The notes under the pieces: generated by a model | The model's input: the letters and a program-made list of their open reading frames with translations, nothing else | What the model was told of the DNA's origin: nothing | The model's database searches: none | Shown here: piece after piece, positions 1-7,517 of the stretch | Layout of the letters: each line of letters starts with the position of its first letter | Position numbering within the stretch: the stretch's first letter is position 1 | Made by a program: the position numbers and the translations under genes | NCBI RefSeq assembly: GCF_001428825.1 | Contig: NZ_LMIT01000001.1 | Location: 607,874 to 671,873 of the forward strand | DNA length: 64,000 nucleotides | Direction: 5' to 3' | Source: Nocardioides sp. Root240 | GTDB lineage: Bacteria > Actinomycetota > Actinomycetes > Propionibacteriales > Nocardioidaceae

Positions 1-401
1 GACGACGTCGTGACCAGGGTGCCGCGGGTGGCGCGCAGGTGGGGCAGCACGGCGCGCGCGACGTTGATCGTGCCGAGCAGGTTGGTCGCCACCATGCCGG
101 TGACGTCGTCGGGCGGCAGGTCCTCGAGCCAGCCCGGACGCGCGTAGCCGGCCGTGTTGACCACCAGGTCCGGCACCTTGCCGTCGGCGACCAGCGCGCC
201 GACCGCCTCGCGCACCCCGGTCTCGGACGTCACGTCAACCACGCGGGACGAGGCCCGCGGACCCAGCCGGGCCACGGCCGCTGCGAGCTTGGACTCCGAG
301 CGCGACAGGACGACGACCTCCCGGCCGTCCTCGACCAGTCGCGCCGCCACGGCGAGGCCGATGCCCTCGGAGCCCCCGAACACGAACACGCACCCGGTCA
401 C
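1..401 (-). CDS. Short-chain dehydrogenase/reductase (SDR), 3' part missing
   Basis: The minus strand from 401 reads an SDR N-terminus. It has a GGSEGIG cofactor loop close to residue 8 (the TGxxxGxG motif of classical SDRs) and an NTAG motif near residue 85 that stands for NNAG. The window edge cuts it before the catalytic YxxxK, so the substrate cannot be judged; the loop form resembles 3-ketodihydrosphingosine reductase-like SDRs. The GTG start is chosen because a GGAGG sits six bases upstream and the codon overlaps the stop of the Lrp gene (GTGA), which indicates translational coupling and one transcript with that regulator. The family reduces or oxidises alcohols and ketones with NAD(P)H in the cytoplasm. 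Confidence 0.8.
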   Translation of the reverse strand, partial: MTGCVFVFGGSEGIGLAVAARLVEDGREVVVLSRSESKLAAAVARLGPRASSRVVDVTSETGVREAVGALVADGKVPDLVVNTAGYARPGWLEDLPPDDVTGMVATNLLGTINVARAVLPHLRATRGTLVTTS

Positions 402-841
402 GACGGTCCTCCCACGTGCTCCTCGAACACCAGCACGGTCTGCGTGGCCACCACCTCCGGCAGGGCCTGGATCCGCTCGAGCACCAGCTCGCGCAGGTGG
501 TCGGCGTCGCGCGCGCGCACCAGGATGACGCAGTCGAAGTCGCCGGTCACCAACGCGACGTGGGCGGCCTCCTCGAGCTGCCACACCTTCTCGCGGAAGG
601 ACTTCCACGAGTTCTGCTTGGTCCGGACGTGGACGTACGCCGACAGGCCGAGGCCCAACGCGGCGTGGTCCACGTCGATGGTGAACGCCCGGATCACCTG
701 GGTGTCGACCAGCTTCTTGACCCGTGCGTAGGCACTGGCCCGGCTGATGCCGACCTGCGCCGCGACGTCGCGGATCGACGTCCGGGAGTCGGCCCGCAAG
801 ACGTCCAGGATCGAGCGGTCGACAGCGTCCATGCCGGACAT
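398..841 (-). CDS. Lrp/AsnC family transcriptional regulator
   Basis: The 147-residue product has the usual Lrp length. An N-terminal helix-turn-helix (about residues 5-55, with DRSILDVLRADSRTS and ISRASAYARVKKL) is followed by an alpha/beta effector-binding (RAM) domain with the GDFDCVILVRA strand near residue 100. Lrp proteins bind an amino acid and form octamers on DNA. It is divergent from the phenylalanine hydroxylase gene across an 81-bp gap, so an aromatic amino acid as effector and phhA as target are reasonable inferences. Its stop overlaps the next SDR gene. An internal ATG three codons in (832) is an alternative start. Confidence 0.9.
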   Translation of the reverse strand: MSGMDAVDRSILDVLRADSRTSIRDVAAQVGISRASAYARVKKLVDTQVIRAFTIDVDHAALGLGLSAYVHVRTKQNSWKSFREKVWQLEEAAHVALVTGDFDCVILVRARDADHLRELVLERIQALPEVVATQTVLVFEEHVGGPS

Positions 842-922
842 ACTGCCACTCGCAGACCGCGATGATGAGCCATTCGTCCAGACGCTCTGGCATTTCCCTG
901 TGCCGCGTCACACACTGCAGCC
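842..922. promoter_or_regulatory. Divergent lrp/phhA promoter region
   Basis: This 81-bp gap must hold both divergent promoters. It contains the small palindrome CCAGACGCTCTGG at 878-890 (5-bp arms, 3-bp spacer), a possible half of an Lrp site. No clear -10/-35 pair was recognised. Confidence 0.35.
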
Positions 923-1819
923 ATGTTCGAGGAAGGCCAGTACTTCGCGCCCGTGACCGCCGACCAGGACGGATCCCTCAAGGTCCACCTCGGCGCCGAC
1001 CACCCGGGGTTCGCCGACCCGGCGTACCGCGCCCGGCGCGACGCCCTCGCGACCCTCGCCAGCAACTGGCGCCCGGGCACCCCCGCGCCGATCGCGGAGT
1101 ACACCCAGGACGAGCACCGCGTCTGGCAGGTCGTGAGCGAGGCGCTGATCACGAAGCACCGTGCGTACGCGTGCCGTGAGTTCCTCGACGGCAAGGAGTC
1201 GCTCGGCCTCCCGATCGACCGGATCCCCCAGCTCGCCGAGGTCAGCGACTGGCTGGCCCCGCTGACCGGCTACCGCTACCAGCCCGCCGCCGGCCTGGTG
1301 CCGCTGCGCGAGTTCTACGGCTCGCTCGCCGACAAGGCGTTCTGGTCGACGCAGTACGTCCGCCACCACTCGGTGCCGCTCTACACGCCCGAGCCCGACG
1401 TCCTGCACGAGGTGGTCGGCCACGGCAACACCCTCGCCAACCCGCGCTTCACGGCGCTCTACGAGCTCGCCGGCCAGGCCTCGCGCCGGGTCCGCTCGAC
1501 CGAGGCGCTGGAGTTCGTCAGCAAGGTCTTCTGGTTCACGCTGGAGTTCGGCGTGCTGTGGGAGCAGGGCGAGCTCAAGGCCTACGGCGCCGGCATCCTC
1601 TCCTCCCCCGGCGAGATCGAGGCCTTCCGCGGCATGACCATCCGCCCCCTCGACATCGGCGAGATGGGCAGCATGACCTACGACATCACCGACTACCAGA
1701 ACGTCCTCTACGTCGCCGACTCGTTCAGCCAGGTCGAGGACGTCGTCGGCTCGTTCTGGGCCGACTGCACGGACGAGTCGATCGCGCGCCTCGCGGCCCG
1801 CCACCCCGCCCACACCTGA
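923..1819 (+). CDS. phhA: Phenylalanine 4-monooxygenase (aromatic amino acid hydroxylase)
   Basis: This 298-residue protein belongs to the pterin-dependent, non-haem iron aromatic amino acid hydroxylases and should convert phenylalanine to tyrosine with O2 and tetrahydropterin. The iron triad is visible as H162 and H167 in LHEVVGHG and E208 in FTLEFG, with the 41-residue spacing seen in bacterial PhhA. The length matches the single-domain bacterial enzyme, without a eukaryotic regulatory domain. The ATG follows a short leader. The partner carbinolamine dehydratase phhB is not in this window. The divergent Lrp regulator is the likely controller. Substrate specificity for Phe over Trp is inferred from the family and is not proven. 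Confidence 0.92.
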   Translation: MFEEGQYFAPVTADQDGSLKVHLGADHPGFADPAYRARRDALATLASNWRPGTPAPIAEYTQDEHRVWQVVSEALITKHRAYACREFLDGKESLGLPIDRIPQLAEVSDWLAPLTGYRYQPAAGLVPLREFYGSLADKAFWSTQYVRHHSVPLYTPEPDVLHEVVGHGNTLANPRFTALYELAGQASRRVRSTEALEFVSKVFWFTLEFGVLWEQGELKAYGAGILSSPGEIEAFRGMTIRPLDIGEMGSMTYDITDYQNVLYVADSFSQVEDVVGSFWADCTDESIARLAARHPAHT

Positions 1820-1821
1820 CG

Positions 1822-1931
1822 CCCGCCGCTGGTCGAGTAGCCGTTCCGAGGAACGAGGAACGGCGTATCGAGACCACCCGCCCTGGTCTCGATACGCCCT
1901 CGCCCAGGGGCTCGGGCTACTCGACCAACGA
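1822..1931. repeat. 110-bp nested palindromic repeat, copy 1
   Basis: This repeat begins two bases after the phhA stop. The outer arms are GGTCGAGTAGCC and GGCTACTCGACC. An inner hairpin is formed by GTATCGAGACCA and TGGTCTCGATAC, and CCGTTCC pairs with GGAACGG in the left part. It is in the same orientation as the copy at 2361-2470 and differs from it at only two positions. It resembles dispersed REP-like elements of Actinobacteria. Confidence 0.9.
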
Positions 1932-2016
1932 AGGAACCCAGGGGCTTGGGACTGCACGATCCGAGCGCCTGTGGATGACGGATCCCTCCGAGCAGCGAAT
2001 CAGGCACCGTGGGCCC

Positions 2017-2379
2017 ATGCCCCACGTCTACATGCTCCGTTGCTCCGACGGCTCGTACTACGTCGGCAGTACCCGCAATCTGGATCTCCGCTTGCAACAG
2101 CACCAGCTCGGCGTTGGATCGCAGTACACGCGCCGCCGCCTTCCGGTGGAGCTCGTCTGGTCCGCGGAGTATCCGAACATCGGTGACGCGTTCTTCTGGG
2201 AGAAGCGCATCCAGGGCTGGTCACGGGCAAAGCGCGAGGCCCTCATCCGGGGCGAGTACGAGGCACTCCCGGGGCTTGCGAAGAAGGACTTCAGCAGGCG
2301 CCGAGCGGACGCCGGGAGTCCCGACAGGCCCGCCCCCATCGAAGACGACACGGCACCACTCCCGCCGCTGGTCGAGTAG
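2017..2379 (+). CDS. GIY-YIG nuclease family protein flanked by palindromic repeats
   Basis: The 120-residue product carries a GIY-YIG nuclease fold: a VYMLRCSDGSYYVGS core at the N-terminus, the R of RLQQH, and a FWEKRIQGWSRAKREAL helix near residue 60 with the metal-binding Glu, as in the UPF0213/UvrC-like small GIY-YIG proteins. Such domains cut DNA; no biological role is known for most stand-alone members. ATG 2017 opens the conserved domain directly; ATG 1975 is a longer alternative. The last codons (PPLVE) and the stop lie inside the second palindromic repeat, and the whole gene is bracketed by two direct copies of it, which suggests they move or are maintained as one unit. Confidence 0.88.
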   Translation: MPHVYMLRCSDGSYYVGSTRNLDLRLQQHQLGVGSQYTRRRLPVELVWSAEYPNIGDAFFWEKRIQGWSRAKREALIRGEYEALPGLAKKDFSRRRADAGSPDRPAPIEDDTAPLPPLVE

Positions 2380-2470
2380 CCGTTCCGAGGAACGAGGAAC
2401 GGCGTATCGAGACCACCGGCCTTGGTCTCGATACGCCCTCGCCCAGGGGCTCGGGCTACTCGACCAACGA
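2361..2470. repeat. 110-bp nested palindromic repeat, copy 2
   Basis: This is a direct copy of 1822-1931 with two substitutions in the central loop. It supplies the stop codon of the GIY-YIG gene and ends four bases before the end of the LysR gene. The 649-bp unit repeat-gene-repeat fills the whole gap between phhA and the LysR gene. Confidence 0.9.
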
Positions 2471-2474
2471 AGAA

Positions 2475-3401
2475 TCAGGTACGAGCAGCCCGGGCCGCCC
2501 AGGCGACCAGCTCGCGCGCGGGTCCCTCGGGCGGGTGCGGCCCACCCTTCCAGACCGCGTGCAGCCGGCGGGTCAGGTCCAGACCGGTCACGGTGACCCG
2601 GACCAGGCGGCCCGTCGCCAGGTCGTCGCGTACGGCGTGGGCGCCGACCGCCGCGGGCCCGGCTCCGGCCGCGACGGCCGCGCGGACCGCTGCGGTGCTC
2701 GAGAGCTCCAGGACCGGCGGGGCCATCGGGAGGTCGGCGAGGGCACGCTCGAGGACGGTGCGCGTCCCGGAGCCGGGCTCGCGCACGACCAACGGGGTCG
2801 CGGCGAGGGTGGCAGCGCTGACCCGCCGACGGGAGCGCAGCGCCCACGGGTGGGCGGGTCCGACCACGACGACCAGCTCGTCGGTGCCGACCAACCGGTG
2901 CCGCAGGCCGCGCGGGGCGTCGGGTCCCTCGACGAAGCCGAGCGCGATCTCGCCGGACGTCACCAGCTCGGTCACCCGTCGCGTGTTCGTCGCGGTCATC
3001 GTGACGTCCGTCGGCTGCCGGCCGCGCTGGGCCTGCTGGGCCCGCAGGCCGACGATCCAGCCGGGCAGCAGGTGCTCGGCGATGGTCAGGCTGGCGGCGA
3101 TGTCGAGGTGACCACGGCGGTCGGCGCGCAGCGCACCGATGCCGGCGTCCAGCTCCTGCGCGGCGTCGAGCACCCGGCCGGCCCACTGGACCACCAGCTC
3201 ACCGGTCGGGGTGAGCTCGGATCCCCGCTTGCTGCGGGCGACGAGGGGCTCGCCGACGAGCGACTCCATGGTGCGGACCCGCGACGAGGCGGCCTGCTGC
3301 GTGATGCCCAGCTCGGCCGCGGCGGCGCCGAGGGAGCCGGTGCGGGCGACGACGACGAGCAGCTCGAGGGCCCGGAGATCCGGGACGTGCGGTCCCAACA
3401 T
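2475..3401 (-). CDS. LysR family transcriptional regulator
   Basis: The 308-residue protein has a LysR winged helix at residues 5-65 (LRALELLVVVARTGSLGAAAAELGITQQ, then SSRVRTMESLVGEPL) and a C-terminal type 2 periplasmic-binding effector domain. The start is ATG 3401, which opens the helix-turn-helix at the normal distance; an upstream in-frame extension would run through the operator. It is divergent from fprA. A perfect inverted repeat covers its start codon, so negative autoregulation is likely. The effector is unknown. The 3' end lies next to a palindromic repeat. Confidence 0.9.
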   Translation of the reverse strand: MLGPHVPDLRALELLVVVARTGSLGAAAAELGITQQAASSRVRTMESLVGEPLVARSKRGSELTPTGELVVQWAGRVLDAAQELDAGIGALRADRRGHLDIAASLTIAEHLLPGWIVGLRAQQAQRGRQPTDVTMTATNTRRVTELVTSGEIALGFVEGPDAPRGLRHRLVGTDELVVVVGPAHPWALRSRRRVSAATLAATPLVVREPGSGTRTVLERALADLPMAPPVLELSSTAAVRAAVAAGAGPAAVGAHAVRDDLATGRLVRVTVTGLDLTRRLHAVWKGGPHPPEGPARELVAWAARAART

Positions 3402-3425
3402 GCTCACAAGCCTATCTTGTGAGCA
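3401..3425. promoter_or_regulatory. Perfect inverted-repeat operator at the LysR gene start
   Basis: TGCTCACAAG, five bases, then CTTGTGAGCA form 10-bp perfect arms, with the T-N11-A character of LysR boxes in the core. It overlaps the LysR start codon and lies 53 bp before the fprA start. Confidence 0.7.
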
Positions 3426-3477
3426 CCCAACCACAACCTCGTTCTGTGAGCCGTCGTGGATCAGCAGACTCATCAGC

Positions 3478-4815
3478 ATGACTCTTCGTGTTGCCATCGT
3501 GGGCGGCGGACCGGCCGGCATCTACGCCGCCGACATCCTCACCAAGGCCGAGGACGCCGACGTCTCCGTCGACATCCTCGAGCGCCTGCCCGCGCCCTTC
3601 GGCCTGGTCCGGTACGGCGTCGCGCCGGACCACCCGCGGATCAAGGAGATCATCAAGGCGCTCCAGCGCGTGCTCGCCAAGCCTGAGGTCCGCTTCCTCG
3701 GCAACGTGGAGTACGGCGTGGACGTGAAGCTCGAGGACCTCCGCGAGTTCTACGACGCCGTCGTCGTCTCGACCGGCGCCATGGCCGACCGCGACCTCGG
3801 CATCCCCGGCGAGGAGGCGTCGTACGGCGCCGCCGACTTCGTCAGCTGGTACGACGCCCACCCGGACGTCCCCCAGACCTGGCCGCTCGAGGCGACCAGC
3901 GTCGCCGTCGTGGGCGTCGGCAACGTCGCGCTCGACGTGGCCCGCGTGCTGGCGAAGACCGGCGACGAGATGCTCGTGACCGACATCCCCGCCCACGTCC
4001 ACGCCGGCCTGAAGGCCAAGACGATCACCGACGTGCACGTGTTCGCACGCCGCGGCCCGGCGTACGCCAAGTTCTCGCCGCTCGAGCTCCGCGAGCTGAA
4101 CCACTCGCCGAACGTCGAGGTGATCGTGCACCCGGAGGGCTTCGACGTGGACGAGCACGGCATGGCCCACATCGCCGAGCACAAGTCGCAGAAGATGGTG
4201 CTGAACACGCTGACCAGCTGGGTCGGCGCGGAGCCCGTCGGCAAGCCGCACCGGATCCACCTGCACTTCGCCGAGGCGCCGACCGAGATCGTCACCGACG
4301 CCGACGGCAGGGTCACCACGCTGCGCACCGAGCGCACCCACTCGCCCAACGCGGACGGCCGCGTGGAGGGCACCGGCGAGGTGACCGACTGGGACGTCCA
4401 GCAGGTCTACCGCGCGATCGGGTACCGCAGCACGGCCCTGCCGGGCCTGCCGTTCGACGACCGCGCCGCCGTCATCCCGAACGACGGCGGCCGGGTCCTC
4501 GACCTCGACGGCAACCCGATCCCCGGCACGTTCGTGACCGGATGGATCAAGCGTGGCCCGGTCGGCCTGATCGGCCACACCAAGAGCGACGCCGCCGAGA
4601 CCGTGGGCCACCTGCTCGCGACCACCACCGAGACCGCCACGGCGCGCACCCCCGAGGACGTCGACGCCTACCTCGCCGAGCGCGACGTCGAGGTCGTCAC
4701 GCACACGTCGTGGGAGCTGCTCGACGCGCACGAGATCGCTCTGGGTGAGGCGGAGGGCCGCGCCCGGGTGAAGGTCGCCACCCGCGAGGAGATGCTGGCC
4801 GCCGGTCGCGCCTGA
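3478..4815 (+). CDS. fprA: FAD-dependent ferredoxin/adrenodoxin-NADP+ reductase
   Basis: The 445-residue protein matches the adrenodoxin-reductase/FprA type. It has an FAD Rossmann motif VAIVGGGPAGIYAA at residues 5-18, the APFGLVRYGVAPDHP stretch typical of this group near residue 38, an NADP-binding VAVVGVGNVALDVAR near residue 143, and a C-terminal GWIKRGPVGLIGHTK. It passes electrons between NADPH and ferredoxins, for example to cytochrome P450 systems. ATG 3478 sits directly before the FAD motif; no strong ribosome binding site is seen. The divergent LysR gene with its shared operator region suggests regulated expression. Confidence 0.93.
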   Translation: MTLRVAIVGGGPAGIYAADILTKAEDADVSVDILERLPAPFGLVRYGVAPDHPRIKEIIKALQRVLAKPEVRFLGNVEYGVDVKLEDLREFYDAVVVSTGAMADRDLGIPGEEASYGAADFVSWYDAHPDVPQTWPLEATSVAVVGVGNVALDVARVLAKTGDEMLVTDIPAHVHAGLKAKTITDVHVFARRGPAYAKFSPLELRELNHSPNVEVIVHPEGFDVDEHGMAHIAEHKSQKMVLNTLTSWVGAEPVGKPHRIHLHFAEAPTEIVTDADGRVTTLRTERTHSPNADGRVEGTGEVTDWDVQQVYRAIGYRSTALPGLPFDDRAAVIPNDGGRVLDLDGNPIPGTFVTGWIKRGPVGLIGHTKSDAAETVGHLLATTTETATARTPEDVDAYLAERDVEVVTHTSWELLDAHEIALGEAEGRARVKVATREEMLAAGRA

Positions 4816-4834
4816 ACACGCCTGGACGGCCCCG

Positions 4835-4840
4835 TAGGTT
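4835..4840 (+). promoter_or_regulatory. -10 element of a probable leaderless transcript
   Basis: TAGGTT lies seven bases before the ATG at 4848. The same TAG(G/A)TT element occurs six bases before two other starts (12798 and 16869), which points to leaderless mRNAs. Confidence 0.5.
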
Positions 4841-4847
4841 GGAGGGC

Positions 4848-5792
4848 ATGAGCCGACCGACGATCCTCCGCGTCCCCCCGCTCAGCCCGCAGCTGCACGA
4901 CGCCGTCGCCGAGAGGTACGACGCCGTCGACCCGGGCGACCTGGCGACCCGCGCGGGCGACGTGGTCGGCATCGTCGTCTCCAACTCGGGCCCCGTCAGC
5001 GGCGAGCTGATCGCGTCACTGCCGCGGCTCGGCGTGATCGCCAACCACGGCGTGGGCTACGACAACATCGACCTCGCCGCCGCGCTGGACCGCGGCATCG
5101 CGGTCAGCAACACCCCGGAGGTGCTCGACGACGCGGTCGCCGAGACGGCGCTGGCCCTGCTGCTCGCCGTACGCCGCCGGGTGGTCGTGGCCGACCGCTT
5201 CGTGCGGGAGGGCCAGTGGCTGCAGGGCGCCTTCCCGCTGACCGACCAGCTCGCCGGGAGCCGGGTCGGCATCCTCGGCCTGGGCCGGATCGGCCGGGCG
5301 GTCGCCACCCGGCTGGAGGCGTTCGGCTGCACGGTGAGCTACCACAACCGCCGGCAGGTCCCCGGCGTCCCGTACGCCTACGCCACCTCCGCCGTCGAGC
5401 TCGCCGAGTCCGTCGACAGCCTGGTCGCGGTCGTGCCCGGCGGCGACGACACCGCCGCCCTCGTCGACCGTGCGGTGCTCGACGCTCTCGGCCCGGCCGG
5501 CGTCCTCGTCAACATCGCCCGCGGCTCCGTCGTCGACCAGCGCGCGCTGGTCGACGCCCTGCACGAGGGCCGGTTGGGCGGCGCGGGCCTCGACGTGTAC
5601 GCCGACGAGCCCCACGTCCCGGTCGAGCTGACGACGATGGACAACGTCGTGCTGCTCCCCCACGTCGGCTCCGCGACCCACGCCACCCGGGCCGCGATGC
5701 GCGCACTCACCCTCGACAACCTCGCGTCCTGGCTGGCCGACGGCACCCTGCGCACCCCGATCCCCGAGATGGCGGACCAGCCGGCTCAGTAG
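4848..5792 (+). CDS. D-isomer-specific 2-hydroxyacid dehydrogenase
   Basis: The 314-residue product has the D-2-hydroxyacid dehydrogenase layout: split catalytic domain, a central NAD(P) domain with VGILGLGRIGRAVA near residue 140, and catalytic R225 (NIARGSVVD), E254 (DEP) and H272 (LLPHVGS). It should reduce a 2-oxoacid such as glyoxylate or hydroxypyruvate; the exact substrate cannot be read from sequence. ATG 4848 is preferred over TTG 4839 because of the -10 element just upstream. It is convergent with the DsrE gene, with a 7-bp overlap at the 3' ends. Confidence 0.9.
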   Translation: MSRPTILRVPPLSPQLHDAVAERYDAVDPGDLATRAGDVVGIVVSNSGPVSGELIASLPRLGVIANHGVGYDNIDLAAALDRGIAVSNTPEVLDDAVAETALALLLAVRRRVVVADRFVREGQWLQGAFPLTDQLAGSRVGILGLGRIGRAVATRLEAFGCTVSYHNRRQVPGVPYAYATSAVELAESVDSLVAVVPGGDDTAALVDRAVLDALGPAGVLVNIARGSVVDQRALVDALHEGRLGGAGLDVYADEPHVPVELTTMDNVVLLPHVGSATHATRAAMRALTLDNLASWLADGTLRTPIPEMADQPAQ

Positions 5793-6151
5793 CTGAAGCT
5801 GGTCGCGCCCTCGTCGCCGATCCACTGCCACATCGGCACGGTCCCGCCGATCTCGGCGCCGCCGATCAGGTTCTCGGGGTCCAGCGCCTTGGCGTTGAAG
5901 CAGAGCGGGCAGACGAGGTACGTGCCGCCCGCGGCCTCGAAACGAGCCAGCAGCTCGGGCAGCGACGGGCAGCCCTCGCAGGCCCGCCCGACCGCCACCC
6001 CCGGTACGGCGAGGCGCACGGCCTCCTTCGTCAGGAACATCAGTGTCGGCCGCCCGTGCTCGGCCGCGCCCAGCGCGACGAGGAAGGCGACGGTGACCCG
6101 CTCGGGGTCCTCGAGTCCGGTGGCGAGGCTGATGACGGCCTTGTTCGACAT
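5786..6151 (-). CDS. DsrE family small protein
   Basis: The 121-residue cytoplasmic protein has the DsrE/DsrF-like alpha/beta fold pattern: an N-terminal beta strand KAVISLATG, a helix over ERVTVAFLVALGAAEHG, and the cysteine-containing segments ACEGCPS and LVCPLCFNAK. These cysteines could carry sulfur or act in redox chemistry, as known for DsrE relatives. The start is fixed by an AAGGAG at good spacing. It overlaps the 3' end of the convergent dehydrogenase gene by seven bases. The function here is unknown. Confidence 0.8.
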   Translation of the reverse strand: MSNKAVISLATGLEDPERVTVAFLVALGAAEHGRPTLMFLTKEAVRLAVPGVAVGRACEGCPSLPELLARFEAAGGTYLVCPLCFNAKALDPENLIGGAEIGGTVPMWQWIGDEGATSFSY

Positions 6152-6283
6152 GGTGATCTCCTTCGGTACGGGCGGTGGATCCGCCGATGTGCCGAAGTCT
6201 TCGCCGCGGGAGGGGTTGGTCGCGTCCGCGCCGACGCGCATCCTGCGCCGGCCCCGTGGCGGCCGACGCGTACGCGCGGGCGC

Positions 6284-6373
6284 CGCTTGTAACTCGGTGT
6301 TCGTGCCTACTTCCACGGTCTCGTGACCGGTCAGGAGTCCGTGGAAGTACGTCGCAACACCGAGTTACAAGCG
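6284..6373. repeat. 90-bp nested palindrome
   Basis: The outer arms CGCTTGTAACTCGGTGTT (6284-6301) and its exact complement (6356-6373) are 18 bp. The inner arms TACTTCCACGG (6308-6318) and CCGTGGAAGTA (6339-6349) are 11 bp. The centre holds the 10-bp palindrome TGACCGGTCA. It lies between the ends of two minus-strand genes, and is too elaborate for a simple terminator. Confidence 0.85.
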
Positions 6374-6381
6374 ACGGCCCG

Positions 6382-7416
6382 TCAGGCGAGGACGCGCGCG
6401 ACGGCAGCGGCGCGCGCCGTACGACCGGACAGGCCGAGCTTGAGGTAGGTGTTCTGGAAGTGACGCTCGACCGTGCGGACGCTGAGCGTCAGGCGCTCGG
6501 CGATCTCGGTGTTGTCGAGGCCCTCGGCGGCGAGCAGCAGGATCTCGCGCTCGCGGTCCGACAGGCAGGAGGCGGACACCACCACGCGGTCCTCGCCGAC
6601 GAAACCGGCCACCTCGCGCAGGAACACCGGCCAGGCCGGCTCGTCCGCGAGGAGCACGTGGTTGCGGGAGTCGAGCATGACCAGGCGGGCGTCCGGGATC
6701 TCCGCGGCGAGCCGCGGACCCCAGTCCGGCGCGACCCGGTCGCCCTCGGCGTGCAGGACCAGCGTGGGGACGGTGAGCTCGGGGAGCAGCGGACGGACGT
6801 CGGTCGCGTGCCGAGCGACCCGGCTGCAGATCGCGTTCTCGGTGTTGGTGGAGGTGCGCTGCAGCTCGTCCATCCACTCCATCTGCTGCTCGGTCGCGTC
6901 GGGGATGAAGGAGTTCGTGAACACCCGGCGGAACAGCGGGTCCGGCCGCGCCCAGCCGGCTCGGATCATCGCGACGAAAGCCTCCTCGGCGGCCTCGTCG
7001 GTCTGCTGCAGGCCTCCGCCGGCCATGCCACCGTAGAGCACCAGGCGGCTGACCTTGTCGGGGTGCGCGTGCGCGTAGGCCAGGGCGACCGGTGCGCCGC
7101 CGGACATGCCGAGGACCGCGAACCGGTCGAGGCCGACGGCCTCGACCAGCGCCTCCAGGTCGGCCAGGCGCCGCTCGAGGGAGAAGTCGGTGACCTCCCA
7201 CTCGGACAGGCCGAAGCCGCGCTCGTCGTACCGGATGACGGTGGCGATGTCGCCCAGGTCGTCGAGGAAGTGCCGCCAGACCGGGCTGTGCCAGTCGTGC
7301 TGCAGGTGGCTCAGCCAGCACGACACGATCAGCAACGGCGGCCCGGAGCCGTGCCGGGCCCAGGCGATCCGGACCCCGTCGTCGGCGCGGCAGAAGCGCA
7401 CCTCCTGGTTGGTCAC
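6382..7416 (-). CDS. Alpha/beta hydrolase fused to a LuxR DNA-binding domain
   Basis: The 344-residue protein joins two modules. Residues 1-275 form an alpha/beta hydrolase with nucleophile S105 in GMSGG, acid D226 in HAEGD and H253 in SRNHVLL. Residues 283-344 form a LuxR/GerE helix-turn-helix (LSDREREILLLAAEGLDNTEIAERL, split by VRTVERHFQNTYLKLG). The triad looks intact, so it may bind or hydrolyse an ester-like signal and control transcription directly. It stands alone on the minus strand and is divergent from the htrA-like gene. Target genes are unknown. Confidence 0.87.
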   Translation of the reverse strand: MTNQEVRFCRADDGVRIAWARHGSGPPLLIVSCWLSHLQHDWHSPVWRHFLDDLGDIATVIRYDERGFGLSEWEVTDFSLERRLADLEALVEAVGLDRFAVLGMSGGAPVALAYAHAHPDKVSRLVLYGGMAGGGLQQTDEAAEEAFVAMIRAGWARPDPLFRRVFTNSFIPDATEQQMEWMDELQRTSTNTENAICSRVARHATDVRPLLPELTVPTLVLHAEGDRVAPDWGPRLAAEIPDARLVMLDSRNHVLLADEPAWPVFLREVAGFVGEDRVVVSASCLSDREREILLLAAEGLDNTEIAERLTLSVRTVERHFQNTYLKLGLSGRTARAAAVARVLA

Positions 7417-7517
7417 GTCGCGAATCTAGTCCTCGGAGCGTCCCAGCGGCATGGCTTCGTGGCCACTCCTTGGCTCGCGCACACCGAACCCACAGTTTCG
7501 GGACGCACGCTCGGAGC

